This document shows positions 10,908 to 36,212 of a stretch of DNA of 64,000 nucleotides, piece by piece. Made by a program: the position numbers and the translations under genes. The stretch covers positions 19,006,789-19,070,788 of the forward strand of contig OX155951.1 in assembly GCA_944548615.1 (NCBI GenBank), written 5' to 3'. The DNA is from Micropterix aruncella (lineage: Eukaryota; Arthropoda; Insecta; Lepidoptera; Micropterigidae). Positions within the stretch are counted from its first letter, which is position 1; every line of letters starts with the position of its first letter. The notes beneath the pieces were generated by a model. The model saw only the letters and a program-made list of their open reading frames with translations, was not told where the DNA came from and made no database searches.

Positions 10908-13317
10908 TTAATTGATTCTTTTAGGTCCATAGCTTGAGCTCCCGGTCGCCACTCCTTCTCCATTTTGCGTACTGGCCAGTTGAAAGAATGCCTTCTCCTC
11001 AAATCCGCGTTTACTGCGCTTCGCTTCGGATACATCGTCATCGCCCTTTTCCTTAGTTTGTAGCTGAGCAGCCTTTTCGAGCATCACACATTGAGAATCC
11101 CGAGCAGTAATTTCAAACACGCTCTCCTAAAAATAATAAAATTCAATAAAAGTGAAACAAATGTTACTTTGACTACAAAATTGAACAAGTAAAAGAGTTA
11201 CTTTGGCTTTTTTATCAGAGTATACATCCAGCTTATCGTAAATAACCGCATGTAAGCCGAGATCTTTCAAATGGCGTATTGTGTCTTTATTGTTATTGTC
11301 ATCGCCCCAGCAGAAAATGACGAGACCGGCGTCCTTTGCCAGTTTGACCTGCGATGAATCGCGGAGCAAGTCTTCAGTGTGGACGACTATGCCGAGTAGG
11401 TCTGTGCTGCAGGCGTGTTGCACCGCCGCTAGAATACTGTTGCATCGTGCGTCGTGATACGAAGGATAGCGTTCTGTTGCGCCCTGCGTCAGAAACATCG
11501 CCGGGTAGATATTCTGCTTTTTACGCACCATCACGCATATATCAGGGTGGAAGCACGAAATCACTACCTTACGACCTTCGCCATTTTCCATTATAATTTT
11601 AAGAATCTGCAAATGAGAATATAAAACTATTGTATTAGTAGAACAGATGAAAAAAAAAATCTTGCAGACCTTGTCAATGTACAGATTGAGGTCGTACGGA
11701 TGATTTAGTTCCATTGTACCATCGTGAAGTCGCATCGTCCATTTTATTTCAACATTGAACCCAACGTTTTTATCGATTTCTTCAAACGCTTGTATCAGTG
11801 TCGGAAAAGGCTGGTGCTCTTCTAAGTCCTCGTCGAAAAAGCGCTGCTCATTTGAGCGTCCTTCCACGCGGTGGTAAACCTGCGATAGAGAATATTAATG
11901 TACTTCGATCGATGAATATGTATAATGGTGAATATGTACAAACTGCTGGAGCCTTTGACAAGGAATGATCGGTGGCAGAAAACTGCCAGCAGCAGATGAT
12001 GCCCAGCTCGAAGGACGACGCATAAGTAATACCTTTAGTTTTTGAAGCTGCTCATATGTGAGGTCTTTGACTGGAAGCTCTAGCATGTCAGTGAACTCAA
12101 TTTGTCGCTTTCTTTTAATTGAAATGCAGGCGTAGAAGTCGTGGTAAATGACCGGAACTAAATCCTTGCTCAGTTGAACATCAAACTCTATCATATCAGC
12201 TCCGCTCGCAGCAGCTGTCTTCAGAGATGCTATAGTATTCTCTCGAATGGTTGCACTAGAAAAAAATAGTTTACATTGACGAAAAAGGCAAAACGAGATT
12301 CAAGACAGGGCCAATCGATTAACATACTCACTCTTTGGTTTTAAAACTAGAGCCGAGGCCTCGGTGGCCTACATCCAAACCAGTCCATTTATCGTTCCAG
12401 TACTTTGAATAAGAAACCCGCATATTGCACGGGGTGCTCTCCAGCGGCTTCACGACCAAATACTCCAAATTCATCGAGCCAAATGGCCTGTGCTTCGAAC
12501 TACACGTAATTGCTAATTCCAATTGACCCTCGGATGTTTTTAACGAATTTGGCAGGACATAAGTGTAGCCGACATGGATCGGAGTCTCTTCATTCGTTGC
12601 CGTATAAAAATCGATTAAATACACCATTTTTTCAATATTTTTTGAGTATACGTTAAAGATTAGAAAATCGTCGGTTCTAAATGGTATTCCGAATTGTTGT
12701 TGCTCCTGGAATCGGCTGCCGTTTGCGTTTAAGATAGCTACTTCGGTGAGTGCATCATTTGTCAAATCGGTAGTATCGGCCGCATCGGTGCTAAGCGATT
12801 CTTCCACGCCCAAAGCATTAATCGGATCGCAGTTGAACTTCAGCGAGAGAGGAGTTAGCTTCACTTGCAAGGTTTTGTTCTGTAACTTGCGCTTCAATTT
12901 AAAAGGATTATCGAAGAATTTAAGCTGCAGCATCGTCTCGGATGTCAACCAGCCCTTATCGATGAATGTTTCTCCGCAAAAATCTCCATATTTCACAGAG
13001 TCGGACGGCCACGTAACATCGGTCTTTGCAATCTGCCTCGGCCTGATATTCGTCTCCCAACTCCGCACAATGTGATGGCATTCATGATCCAGTACACAGA
13101 TACAGAAACGATAGAAGACGTCAACATCGTGAGGCACTGTCATAATCTTGGACCACGTATCCGAATCAGCTTCTCTTCGCAATGGCACCACTTTCGATAG
13201 TTGCCAATTCCCGAGAGCGTCGCAATCGCCAGTAATACACACGTTTTCCGAAGGCCTCAAATTTGCAGCACTCACGACAAACTTCCACTCTCGAAACTTT
13301 TCAATAGCTTCCGCCAT
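10908..13317 (-). CDS. GPCPD1: Glycerophosphocholine phosphodiesterase GPCPD1 (GDE5)
   Basis: Five exons on the minus strand: 13317-12332, 12255-12033, 11879-11670, 11606-11202 and 11126-10908. They total 680 codons plus stop and all phases agree. The N-terminus is a CBM20-type starch-binding domain (about residues 8-115, with GDCDALGNWQ). The C-terminal half is a GDPD catalytic domain with GHRG (H318), E352 and D354 in IEFDVQLSKD, and H367 in YHD, then VGFNVEIKW and LVIFCWGDD. The family cleaves glycerophosphocholine to glycerol-3-phosphate and choline in the cytosol. All expected catalytic residues are present. The ATG at 13317 is the first in frame. Intron 3 (11669-11607) is only 63 bp, a multiple of three, and stop-free. 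Identification is secure from the two-domain layout. Confidence 0.93.
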
Positions 13318-14093
13318 TACTACCAGTTGTCTCAATCGCGACTGCTAATCGAGCAACGATGCACCGAGTTATATCAAATCACAGAAACCACAAACCTGTT
13401 AGATAACACTGCACATTTTCAATTACATACTTACTGTTTTCTTATCGGATTGTGTGTAAAAAATAACTAACACTAGCGGAATACTTATTCAATGCAGCTG
13501 AATTTTACTAGACTAGAAAACATTGCGGTCGTCTCGGCGGTTGCTTGTTTTCTTTACGAAACGAAGTTGCACGTAAACAAAAAGGCCAGTTTCGCGAAAG
13601 TGACCCGATCACCGCAACGTTTAGAAAAATACATATCGGAACGTTTAATCTTAAGAAGAGAACGACACACAGACGGCGACCTTTGTTCTCCAATAATAAT
13701 GTACCGCACTAGTACAGAAAGGAAACACGCAGGTTGTAAATAAACGACCAAGACCAATTTGACACTTGGCCAGCGATGTCGGCTCACGGCTGCCAAATAA
13801 ACTAGCGAGGAACAAATTCGGCAAATGAATTTATCGATACCTGTCGATTTCATATTCGCCGACTTGCCGAGCGGCAAAATCGAAAGAAATAAAAATTGTC
13901 CATTATTAAACGTCTCGTTTATTACGGATAATATAAAACTTACAGATAATATAAAACATAAACAAGTTAGGTTATCTTAAATGGTATAATTATTTTTGTC
14001 AACGCGACAACAAACCGAAAAGTCTTAAGTAAATCGTGCGCATCCACGGTAAAATAAAAGAAGTCATCATCAGTTATTGATATTGCGCGACGA
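13318..14093. other. GPCPD1 upstream region and PNUTS 3' end
   Basis: The region between two head-to-tail minus-strand genes. Near 13492-13743 both strands are open for about 80 codons, but neither frame shows a domain, splice context or conserved motif. The sequence is best read as the GPCPD1 5' flank, with the PNUTS 3' UTR running in from 14243. A second candidate PNUTS poly(A) signal is at 13923-13918. Confidence 0.5.
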
Positions 14094-14099
14094 TTTATT
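14094..14099 (-). terminator. Poly(A) signal AATAAA of PNUTS
   Basis: TTTATT on the plus strand, 145 nt past the PNUTS stop. Confidence 0.5.
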
Positions 14100-14243
14100 C
14101 GAATATAAAAATCCCCCGCGGAATAATATACTCCATAACAACATATAAAAATAATATTTACAAGAAATGTACACAGGTATTAGGAACTAAATAGATCATT
14201 TCTAACGATCAACTAGGTTTAAATTAAATCACAGAATCAGTCA

Positions 14244-28921
<14,678 letters not shown>

Positions 28922-30222
28922 ATTGATCCACGCTGCGACGAACTGAATAACTCAGACCGGAGACATCGAAATTGGTGAATAATCGGAAGCGAACATTGAT
29001 TCTTCGATTCCGATTAGCCAAGTTAAAATATCCGTGCGGCTTCGGTCAAAATGCGCGACCCTGCCACGCCCGTTCACAAAATGGCGATCGCCTACGACCT
29101 ACTTTCTATTTTTCCTTATAAAACTACTAAAAATACTGAATCCGCGTCCCGCGGAAAATAAATGATATATTTCAAAAGTTTCCTCCCTAAATTCCTTTTA
29201 CACAACACAGATCCTACATCGACAGCGAATATTGCAAGTGTAAGTGTCCAAGGCTAGTCCATTATCAGCTTCAGTTTTTCTAAGCGATCGTTCCTCGGGT
29301 GCGTATCTCCAAAAATCCAACGTAACAACACAATTTTCGTTCCCAAATTGTGAAATCCGCGACGATTCCACAAAACAAAGAAACCAACGAGGAAAGGAAC
29401 CGCGCTCGCTGATTGTCCTACGGCGCAATAGTTAAAATGAAGGCGAATCACCGTGAACGAAGAGGGCGGATGTGACGGCGCGGCCATTAGCCAGCGGAAA
29501 TGCTTCGGCGGAAGGATGTACTTGACTAGCCAAAGTGGTGGGAATGAGAATGGCACACGCCGAGTTTGCACAGAGTTTACACAGCCGGTCTCGCACCCAC
29601 CGAATACTTACCCTGCCGTGTCCGCATCCCGCCGAATATGCACCCCGCGTTAAATTAGGATCTTTCGATCGAAGGTTAAATGGGGATAATAATTGCCGCG
29701 CATTAGCGATAGGCCCAAGGAGGTGTGGTGAGGACCGTCGCCGTTGCGCCATGTGGCGGGAGTAAACGTTCCCATTCAGCGAACGCATGCATGATCCGCA
29801 GGGTGCGAATTCGGTGGGTGCGTTTTCGGCGTCCTTGAAGTTATAGTGGGCGCAACTCCGGCGGGTGCATAATCAGGCTACGTCAACGACATGCTAATTG
29901 GTAGTCATGCGAGCGACCAACTACAGAAAAAAAATAGAAAAGTTCGCAATTATTTTAAATATAATCCTAATTCCGAGCTTTAAAATATAAATAATATATC
30001 TCTTCAAATTTTAACAAATATTAAATAGAGAAACGAATCCGAAAAAGTATAAATAACCAATAGAGTTGAGCAGTCTGTACGTAACGATTATTAAATTAAA
30101 AACCTCATATCTCTCAAGTACTACGGGTTAGTTGTCACTTTTGACATTTCTTTTCTCATTTTTTTTTCGGAAACGAAGTACGAATTATTAATTCCGGTCC
30201 CTGGATTCCCCAAAAATATACA
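28922..30222. promoter_or_regulatory. Divergent promoter region of PNUTS and TMCO1
   Basis: The PNUTS 5' leader runs leftward from here and the TMCO1 ATG is at 30223, so the two promoters share 1.3 kb. The stretch 28730-29100 and 29450-29880 is richer in CpG than the surroundings. No exact core promoter elements can be placed. Confidence 0.5.
29594..29870. repeat. Inverted GGCGGGTG-type motif cluster
   Basis: The words CACCCACCGAATA (29594) and CATCCCGCCGAATATGCACC (29625) are reverse complements of forms at 29801 (GGGTGCGAATTCGGTGGGTG) and about 29858 (GGCGGGTGCAT). Related words occur at 52377-52400 and 52451-52473 upstream of SAPCD. This looks like a repeat with reiterated subterminal motifs, but ends are not defined. 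Confidence 0.45.
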
Positions 30223-33200
30223 ATGTGGAGCGATACGTTGCTCATTGTATTTATTTCAATCTGCACAGCTTTTTTGGGAGAAGGTAAATTCATTGCTTGC
30301 TGTTTTTGGAGGTTAGAAAATATTTTTTCCTATTGGTATTTTTTACAGGTTTAACATGGATTTTGGTATATCGCACCGAAAAATATCAAAAATTGAAGTC
30401 AGAAGTTGAACGTCAAAGCAAAAGATGTAAGTTACACCCGTTCAATCCGTGTTGTCGTTTCCTCAATGAATCTAAACAATATGTGATCTTTTTAGTGGAA
30501 AAGCGAAAAGAGGCGCACGGTGACTCTCTCGATAAGCAGCATAAGAAAAAAATTGAACGAGAGGAGGAAAGGCTTAAGAATAATAACCGTGATCTGTCAC
30601 TGGTTAAAATGAAGTCAATGTTCGCAATTGGATTCGCGTTCACTGCTTTACTCAGCATGTTTAACAGCATGTAAGTAATATACATATAGCCTGGTACCTA
30701 ACTGCACCTGACCTTCCATGTGGTTCCTTATATTCTTATTTCGATATCTCACAAACGAATTTCAATCATTTAGTATTTGGCAACAGTTAGTTGAGTGTAC
30801 ATAAATTTTCTTTTGAGTTTTATTTTGCCCGCAGTAATATACAAAATATACAAATTTATTTTACGACAAAATCCAATTGCATGACTTTTACATTTTTAGA
30901 GGGTGGACTTTTTACCTCTTCTTCCTGGCGATATTGCCACTACAAATTATCTTATTAACAAACATAACATTGATAAGTACCATCTACGGCTAAAACCCAT
31001 TTCGTTTATGAAAAGGTATACCCGAGGTTGTGTAATCAAATACGCAATAAGTCTGTCAATTTACTCCTTTTTATTAAGTAAAAATATAATAAACTCACTT
31101 CTAGTACATAATAATTATGTACTTGAAGTGGCATACTACGACGCCCCAGTTCTAAACTGCAACCACTCAAAAAACATCAGTTTTGAGTTAAGTTTGCAAA
31201 AGTGTTAAATTTTACCTTATCTACCAGTTCTAAACACTGACATCTCGAAAAAAAAATATTTCAGTGTTTAAAACCAGATATTCCACTTTATCTTTGTAGG
31301 CTAGATTAATCCATAAAAGTTCTAAAAAGCAACATTTCGAATTGTCACTGTTGGGAACTGGTAATATAAAGCATATAAAAGAGTATAAGTATAATACAAT
31401 AAATATTTAAAATGAGTTGCTATTATTCTTCCATTTGCAGTTCTTCGGTTTAACTTTAAACTCAATTATCTCAAAACAGAAGATTTCGAGTTGTTGCAGT
31501 TTAGAACTGGAGCGTCGCATTATGTACAATATTATTTACAGCTGAAATATAATTATCACTCATCACATGTGTTGATTAACTGTTTGTATTGATAACATGA
31601 CCAAATTCTGCAGCAAAAATTTATAAATTTTTGTTGTAAGATTTTAATTATATTGTACCATGACCTACATTTATAAATAATCTATTCATCAAACATCTTA
31701 CAAATGGAAGCCATGTCGTGACTAGTAAAAATAGTGTGGTGCTTTTCCTTTACCTTCCTTTCCTTTCTGCTGTAGGAACACTATGACAGATCCATGTCCA
31801 GTCTAGAACAAAGGTGCCACTACCAATAATAGGTTTTAGTGGGATTTATTCGACTAAGGAGCCATTACTCTGCCTCGGAGACCTTCTCCACCGTCCACCA
31901 CAAGCCGTTGACTCACCGTGTAGCAGTGTAGAACAATGTTAGTTGTAGCGAACGGTAACGTAGCTTACGCGTTGAATTGTACCGGCAATTACTGCCTTGC
32001 TCGGATTCACTCCTAGTATGGCAGTAATTTGCGGGGTACAAACAGATCGATTCTTCAAAGGATAATCGGACTATCATCAAACCGTCTGATCAGTCCTAAA
32101 TAGTCCCATGGCACCACCTTACCTTAAAGACTTTTTTCACCATTTATGAAGTCATAGTATTCCACTCAGTTAAAATCAGGACAACACCATAGCAATACCA
32201 TTACATCAGACTTCTTTTTTCATCTACTCATTTACCGTTCATTCTGTTTGACCTTGGATCCAGCTTCCGCATGTTATCCATCATGCAACTTCGTTACACT
32301 GCTTCAAGGCATTATTAAAAAAACATTTTTATTCTCAAAATATTAAATAAACATCACCTTCCACTCCCCACCCCCTTCTCTTACTATTTTTTGATTGGAC
32401 AGTCTTTATAGTGTAATAATATTTATCAAGTTATATAACCCCTTGAGCGGCAAACGGGACAATTGTCCCACAATTGAAATTACCGTAGAGCGGCAAAGGG
32501 GACATCTGTCCCAGCCAAGATCGGCGCCGATGTTTTCCAATTATTTACCCTTGATACCTCACATAAATCATACGGCCTGTAGTATGTGCGAAAAGAGGAG
32601 AAGATTCTCTGTCGTTAACTAGTTGGTTCATTATTTTTCATACAGTCGCCATGTTTTAGTCTATGATTGAACCAAACCAAACCAAAAACTTCAATATTCA
32701 TGTTGATTGTCAACACCGAATATTTTTTTATTTTTGTATGGGTATAAGTAAAACGAAGTCATAGGTTGAATGAAGCATATTATAATTATTATAAAGTATT
32801 CACAATTTCTTGCATAGGGTGATTTATTTCCAGAAAAAACATAGAAATGTTGGACAAGGCAGTTTTTTTCTGTACCACAACTTTGACAGATAATTCTGAA
32901 TAATGCTTAAGGTGAGCCCGCACCTACGCGTCGCGTCGCTGCGCTGCAGTAACTGCGCGTCGCGACAAAATATTCTTTCTATAGATTTGTATGGACTAAA
33001 CCGCACCTGAGCGGAGCGGCGCTGCGCGTCGCGTCCGAGTTGGTCACCTGAGAATACCTTGACGCGACGCGCAGCGCAGCGCTGCGATGCGACGCTCAGG
33101 TGCGGTTTAGCGAACTGCAAGTGGTGACTCATTATACTCCGCGGAGCCGCGCCGAGTGTTCGTCGCTACGTGTCGCCGTTCCGATGTTTTGGTGTATGAC

Positions 33201-36150
33201 GATTTCGGGTTTGGTGTATGACGATTATTCGATTATTTTTATGAGTCAGTTAACGAATACCTATTCAAATTTATTTATCCATTTTCGATTGACATATTTT
33301 ACAATTTTAAATAGTCAAGACCTAACTAGGCGGCCGCCTGTTCTAAGGTAGACAATTTATTTTCATCGTTATTGTTTTAGAATTTCTTTTAACATCATAC
33401 ATACTTAATAAAATTATCCTAATATCCTACATAAAATTCAAAACAAAATGTCATAAAAACATTATAAACTATCAAAAATAAGTAAATAACTTGAAATATA
33501 TTTAAAAAACATCAAAAATATTCAAAATATCCTTACAAATACAAAATATTATTTAATGAATTATGAAGAAAGAATTCAGTTAATGCCATTCATTGCCATA
33601 TATAAATGTTTTCTTCTAAAATGCCATCACATATTAACTATAGGTACGAAGTTAGAGCCATGAACGAAAAAAATGATAATGCTTGTTAGCAAATACGACG
33701 AAATTTTTGATATATCTCACAGATATTACATGGACCAAAAACGAAAGGAGAATATATGGGAAGAAATCAGCGAGGATATGGGAGTGTAAGGTTTTTTTAG
33801 TTTCTTTAATTTCAACTTAGTTTATTAAGAATTCAGAATCATGTATCTGATACTGTTATTATTTCTAGCATTGTTCTTAAAAAAACGTATTTTCGTGAAT
33901 ATCTACAACCCCTAGATATATATCTGGACGTATTGCCAAATATCTATCAACATTTTGTAGGTATAATTTCGAATATTATGGTGAGAATACTTGCTTAGAG
34001 TAGATACCTACATACATATCAGATACATTGTTAACCCTTGGAGTAAATGGGTATTTTCATGGATGCATCTGTCTCTTTTGCAGGATTTTCGGCGACATCG
34101 ACTTAAAGTACTATAACTACGAAACTACTACACCAATCATAAAAAGAACAACTGCACAATGATTGCATTGAAATTTCGAATATAGAATATTGAAATATCA
34201 TTTTGTAAAACAATTAGATAATTATGAATAAATATGAGAACGTCAAAGAAGTGAAAAAAACGCGCGACCAGACTTGGTCGACTCGTACTCAACGGATAAT
34301 TGTTTCGCGACCAGATTTGGTTGACTCATACTCAACGGGTTAAGCAAGGTTTTTTTATTGAGCAAACAGAAAAACTTCGTAGTCCGAGTCCATTTAGGTT
34401 CGTGGTTAGAAGGCACGAGCAAATAACGCACGACATTCAGCCGCGAGCGTCTGGCGCCGACTGCCTCTTACGTGCAGTTGCTTGCAGTTGCCTGCCGCGC
34501 TGGTGGGGTTTGACGGTTGACGCTCGAGGTATTAAGTACAGTACCGTGCGAATTAATTAGGACAGAGTATTTTTTCCTCGAATTTATTGGACATAAACAT
34601 ACAAAAACAGTTATAGACTGTTAGTTTTAATATAGAATGTGTCCTCCTTTTGCTCCTCCAACTATCTCTAATGCATTTTTTCCTGTACCCGGTCTATTTT
34701 TTTATTTTTATACTTGCTTGCGTTTCTACACTTATATCATTGAATGTGCTGTGAATATATAATATAAAAAAACTAAATAAAGTAAAATTCATTCATCACA
34801 AATCGTCAGTCTCATAGAAAAACTAACCTATTACATTTTTGTCAAAAATCATTATTTATGCTGGCAATCTTATAAAATCAAGATCTATTGTTAATATTTT
34901 CGTTTTTAAGTAGATTTAAAGATCAGAAATTCACCAAGTGATTTTTTTTCAGATAGATCCCGACCTTTTAAGATTACCAATATGAGTAACTCAATTTTGT
35001 CAAAAATATAATTGGTGCGTTTTTTCATGACACCGAAGAAATATTGTTTTATTTTCTCTATTAAAGCTTTCTAAACATTCAACTTGAAATAACTGAAAAC
35101 ATTCTGCCACAAAATTATTCGACTTCAGTTGTAAGGTGTTGAATATACCTATTGGATTATATGTGCAGATTCCATTTCAGCTCTTGTGGATAATTCGGGA
35201 CATGCACTGATGGCATGCTCCGCTATCTCATCCCCTTTTTGCAAACCTTCGTAAACTGTCTTCTCTCTGTTCAGAATGGGAATGTGTTAGCAAAAATGTT
35301 AATAACTATTAACAGTTTTGTACATTAAATTATAGTTAGTAGGTCTACAATGCTCTTTGAGCTTGTCCGATGTGTTCTAGAGCAGAAGTTCCTAATTAAC
35401 CCGTTAATACGACGGTGACACGGTTGCACACAGGTGGGCGAAACTGGGATGGTTTTTTCTCAAACTGCATTGCCTAATTCATATGGGAATATTTAATAAA
35501 ATCAATACATTTCCAAAGCTGCAATCCCTGAAAGTTATAAAGCCTCCTACCGACATGCGAGCTGAGACGCTCACAGCGCGCCGCACTTGCAAGTCGATAC
35601 GAGGCTCAAGCCGTTGTGAGCATTTGATGACAAATAATGATATAACTCGTATTATATATTCTAGAAAAAAGAAAAAAAAACAGTTTACAGGACCCCACAG
35701 CTGATGGACTCGCAAACAAATTGCTATTTAGTATCGTGGGGCACAATGCTTTACATCAGTCCCGGAACCATTTTTTATTTTCGTAGAACAACGGAAGGGA
35801 ATATATGTAATTATTTTCAACATTACAGATTCGATGGACGCGTCGTAGCGAAACTCCCTTTCCATCCCATTTCATGGATCCAAGGAATTAGTCATAGAAA
35901 CCTGCCCGGGGATGACTACACGGATTGTTCATTTATATTCCTTTACATTCTCTGTACGATGTCCATAAGGTATTGCTTGAAAGTTCCCAGCTTGTAGTGT
36001 TGTGAGTATATCGAGTGAAAGTATGCTTTATTCGGTGTTATTTAATTTTACAGACAAAATATTCAGAAGCTCCTTGGATTTGCCCCATCCCGTGCCGCTT
36101 CTAAACAAGGTGGCGCTTTATTCGGAGCCACACCAGGACAGTTTAAATAA
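30223..36150 (+). CDS. TMCO1: TMCO1, ER calcium-load-activated channel / translocon protein
   Basis: Exons are 30223-30283, 30349-30426, 30496-30670, 35829-35969 and 36054-36150, giving 183 residues with matching phases. The protein opens MWSDTLLIVFISICTAFLGE, then TWILVYRTEKY (first membrane segment and short loop). A basic coiled coil follows (EKRKEAHGDSLDKQHKKKIE...NNNRDLS), then MKSMFAIGFAFTALLSMFNS, FDGRVVAKLPF, SHRNLPGDD and TDCSFIFLYILCTMSIRQNI. This is the whole known TMCO1 layout at near-full length (human 188). The family acts in the ER membrane in calcium release and with the Sec61-associated multipass translocon. Intron 2 (30427-30495, 69 bp) is in frame and stop-free. Intron 3 is 5.2 kb and repeat-rich. 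The stop is 62 bp from the convergent FOXRED1 stop. Confidence 0.96.
31139..31517. repeat. Foldback MITE, about 380 bp
   Basis: CGACGCCCCAGTTCTAAACT at the left is mirrored by AGTTTAGAACTGGAGCGTCG at 31498-31517. Inner blocks pair as well (CAGTTTTGAGTTAA against TTAACT...AACTCAATTATCTCAAAAC). An inner copy of the TTCTAAACACTG motif sits near 31226. Non-coding, in TMCO1 intron 3. Confidence 0.8.
31518..32995. other. TMCO1 intron 3 sequence, repeat-like in parts
   Basis: No exon. A short inverted pair GGCAATTACTGCC / GGCAGTAATTTGC sits at about 31983-32034. A CGGCAAACGGGACAATTGTCCCA-like motif recurs at about 32449 and 32492. I cannot assign either to a known family. Confidence 0.35.
32996..33110. 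repeat. GC-rich inverted repeat
   Basis: CTAAACCGCACCTGAGCG followed by GCGCTGCGCGTCGCGTC at 32996-33034 pairs with GACGCGACGCGCAGCGC to CTCAGGTGCGGTTTAG at 33061-33110. A weaker relative, GCACCTACGCGTCGCGTCGC, lies just upstream at about 32920-32945, so the full element may start near 32910. Confidence 0.75.
33676..33998 (+). pseudogene. MADF-like domain fragment with possible intron
   Basis: From the ATG at about 33673-33680 a short frame encodes LVSKYDEIFDISHRYYMDQK followed by RKENIWEEISEDMG. This fits the start of a MADF domain (an acidic-aromatic Myb-like DNA-binding fold common in insect transcription factors and in transposon-linked proteins). At 33785 a GTGTAAGG donor follows; a TTATTTCTAG acceptor at 33868 restores a frame VIVLKKTYFREYLQPLDIYL that runs to 33998. 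The domain is incomplete. It lies in sense orientation in TMCO1 intron 3. It may be a decayed gene, a transposon piece or a small real gene. Confidence 0.4.
34261..34340 (+). repeat. Direct repeat, period 45 bp
   Basis: CGCGACCAGACTTGGTCGAC with TCGTACTCAACGG at 34261 recurs with three changes at 34306, ending in AACGGGTTAA. Each unit has an internal ACCAGACTTGGTCGA inverted motif. Confidence 0.75.
34341..35828. other. TMCO1 intron 3, distal part
   Basis: AT-rich, with no exon before the acceptor at 35828. No repeat with definable ends was seen. Confidence 0.4.
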
Positions 36151-36170
36151 TACACCTGGATTCTACATAA

Positions 36171-36176
36171 TTTATT
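36171..36176 (-). terminator. Poly(A) signal AATAAA of FOXRED1
   Basis: TTTATT on the plus strand, 37 bp past the FOXRED1 stop and only 21 bp after the TMCO1 stop. The FOXRED1 transcript probably ends inside TMCO1 exon 5. Confidence 0.55.
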
Positions 36177-36194
36177 ATATATTTAATATTTAGA

Positions 36195-36200
36195 ATTAAA
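36195..36200 (+). terminator. Poly(A) signal ATTAAA of TMCO1
   Basis: The first canonical-type hexamer after the TMCO1 stop (45 nt). Cleavage 10-30 nt later would fall at or inside the FOXRED1 coding end. Confidence 0.45.
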
Positions 36201-36212
36201 TTTTAACCATCA

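Noticed and set aside
13492..13877. Overlapping frames on both strands upstream of GPCPD1
   Set aside because: No domain, no splice context; probably promoter DNA with few stops.
29198..29788. Several open frames between PNUTS and TMCO1
   Set aside because: Short, overlapping on both strands in a CpG-richer region, no recognisable motif; better explained as promoter plus repeat.
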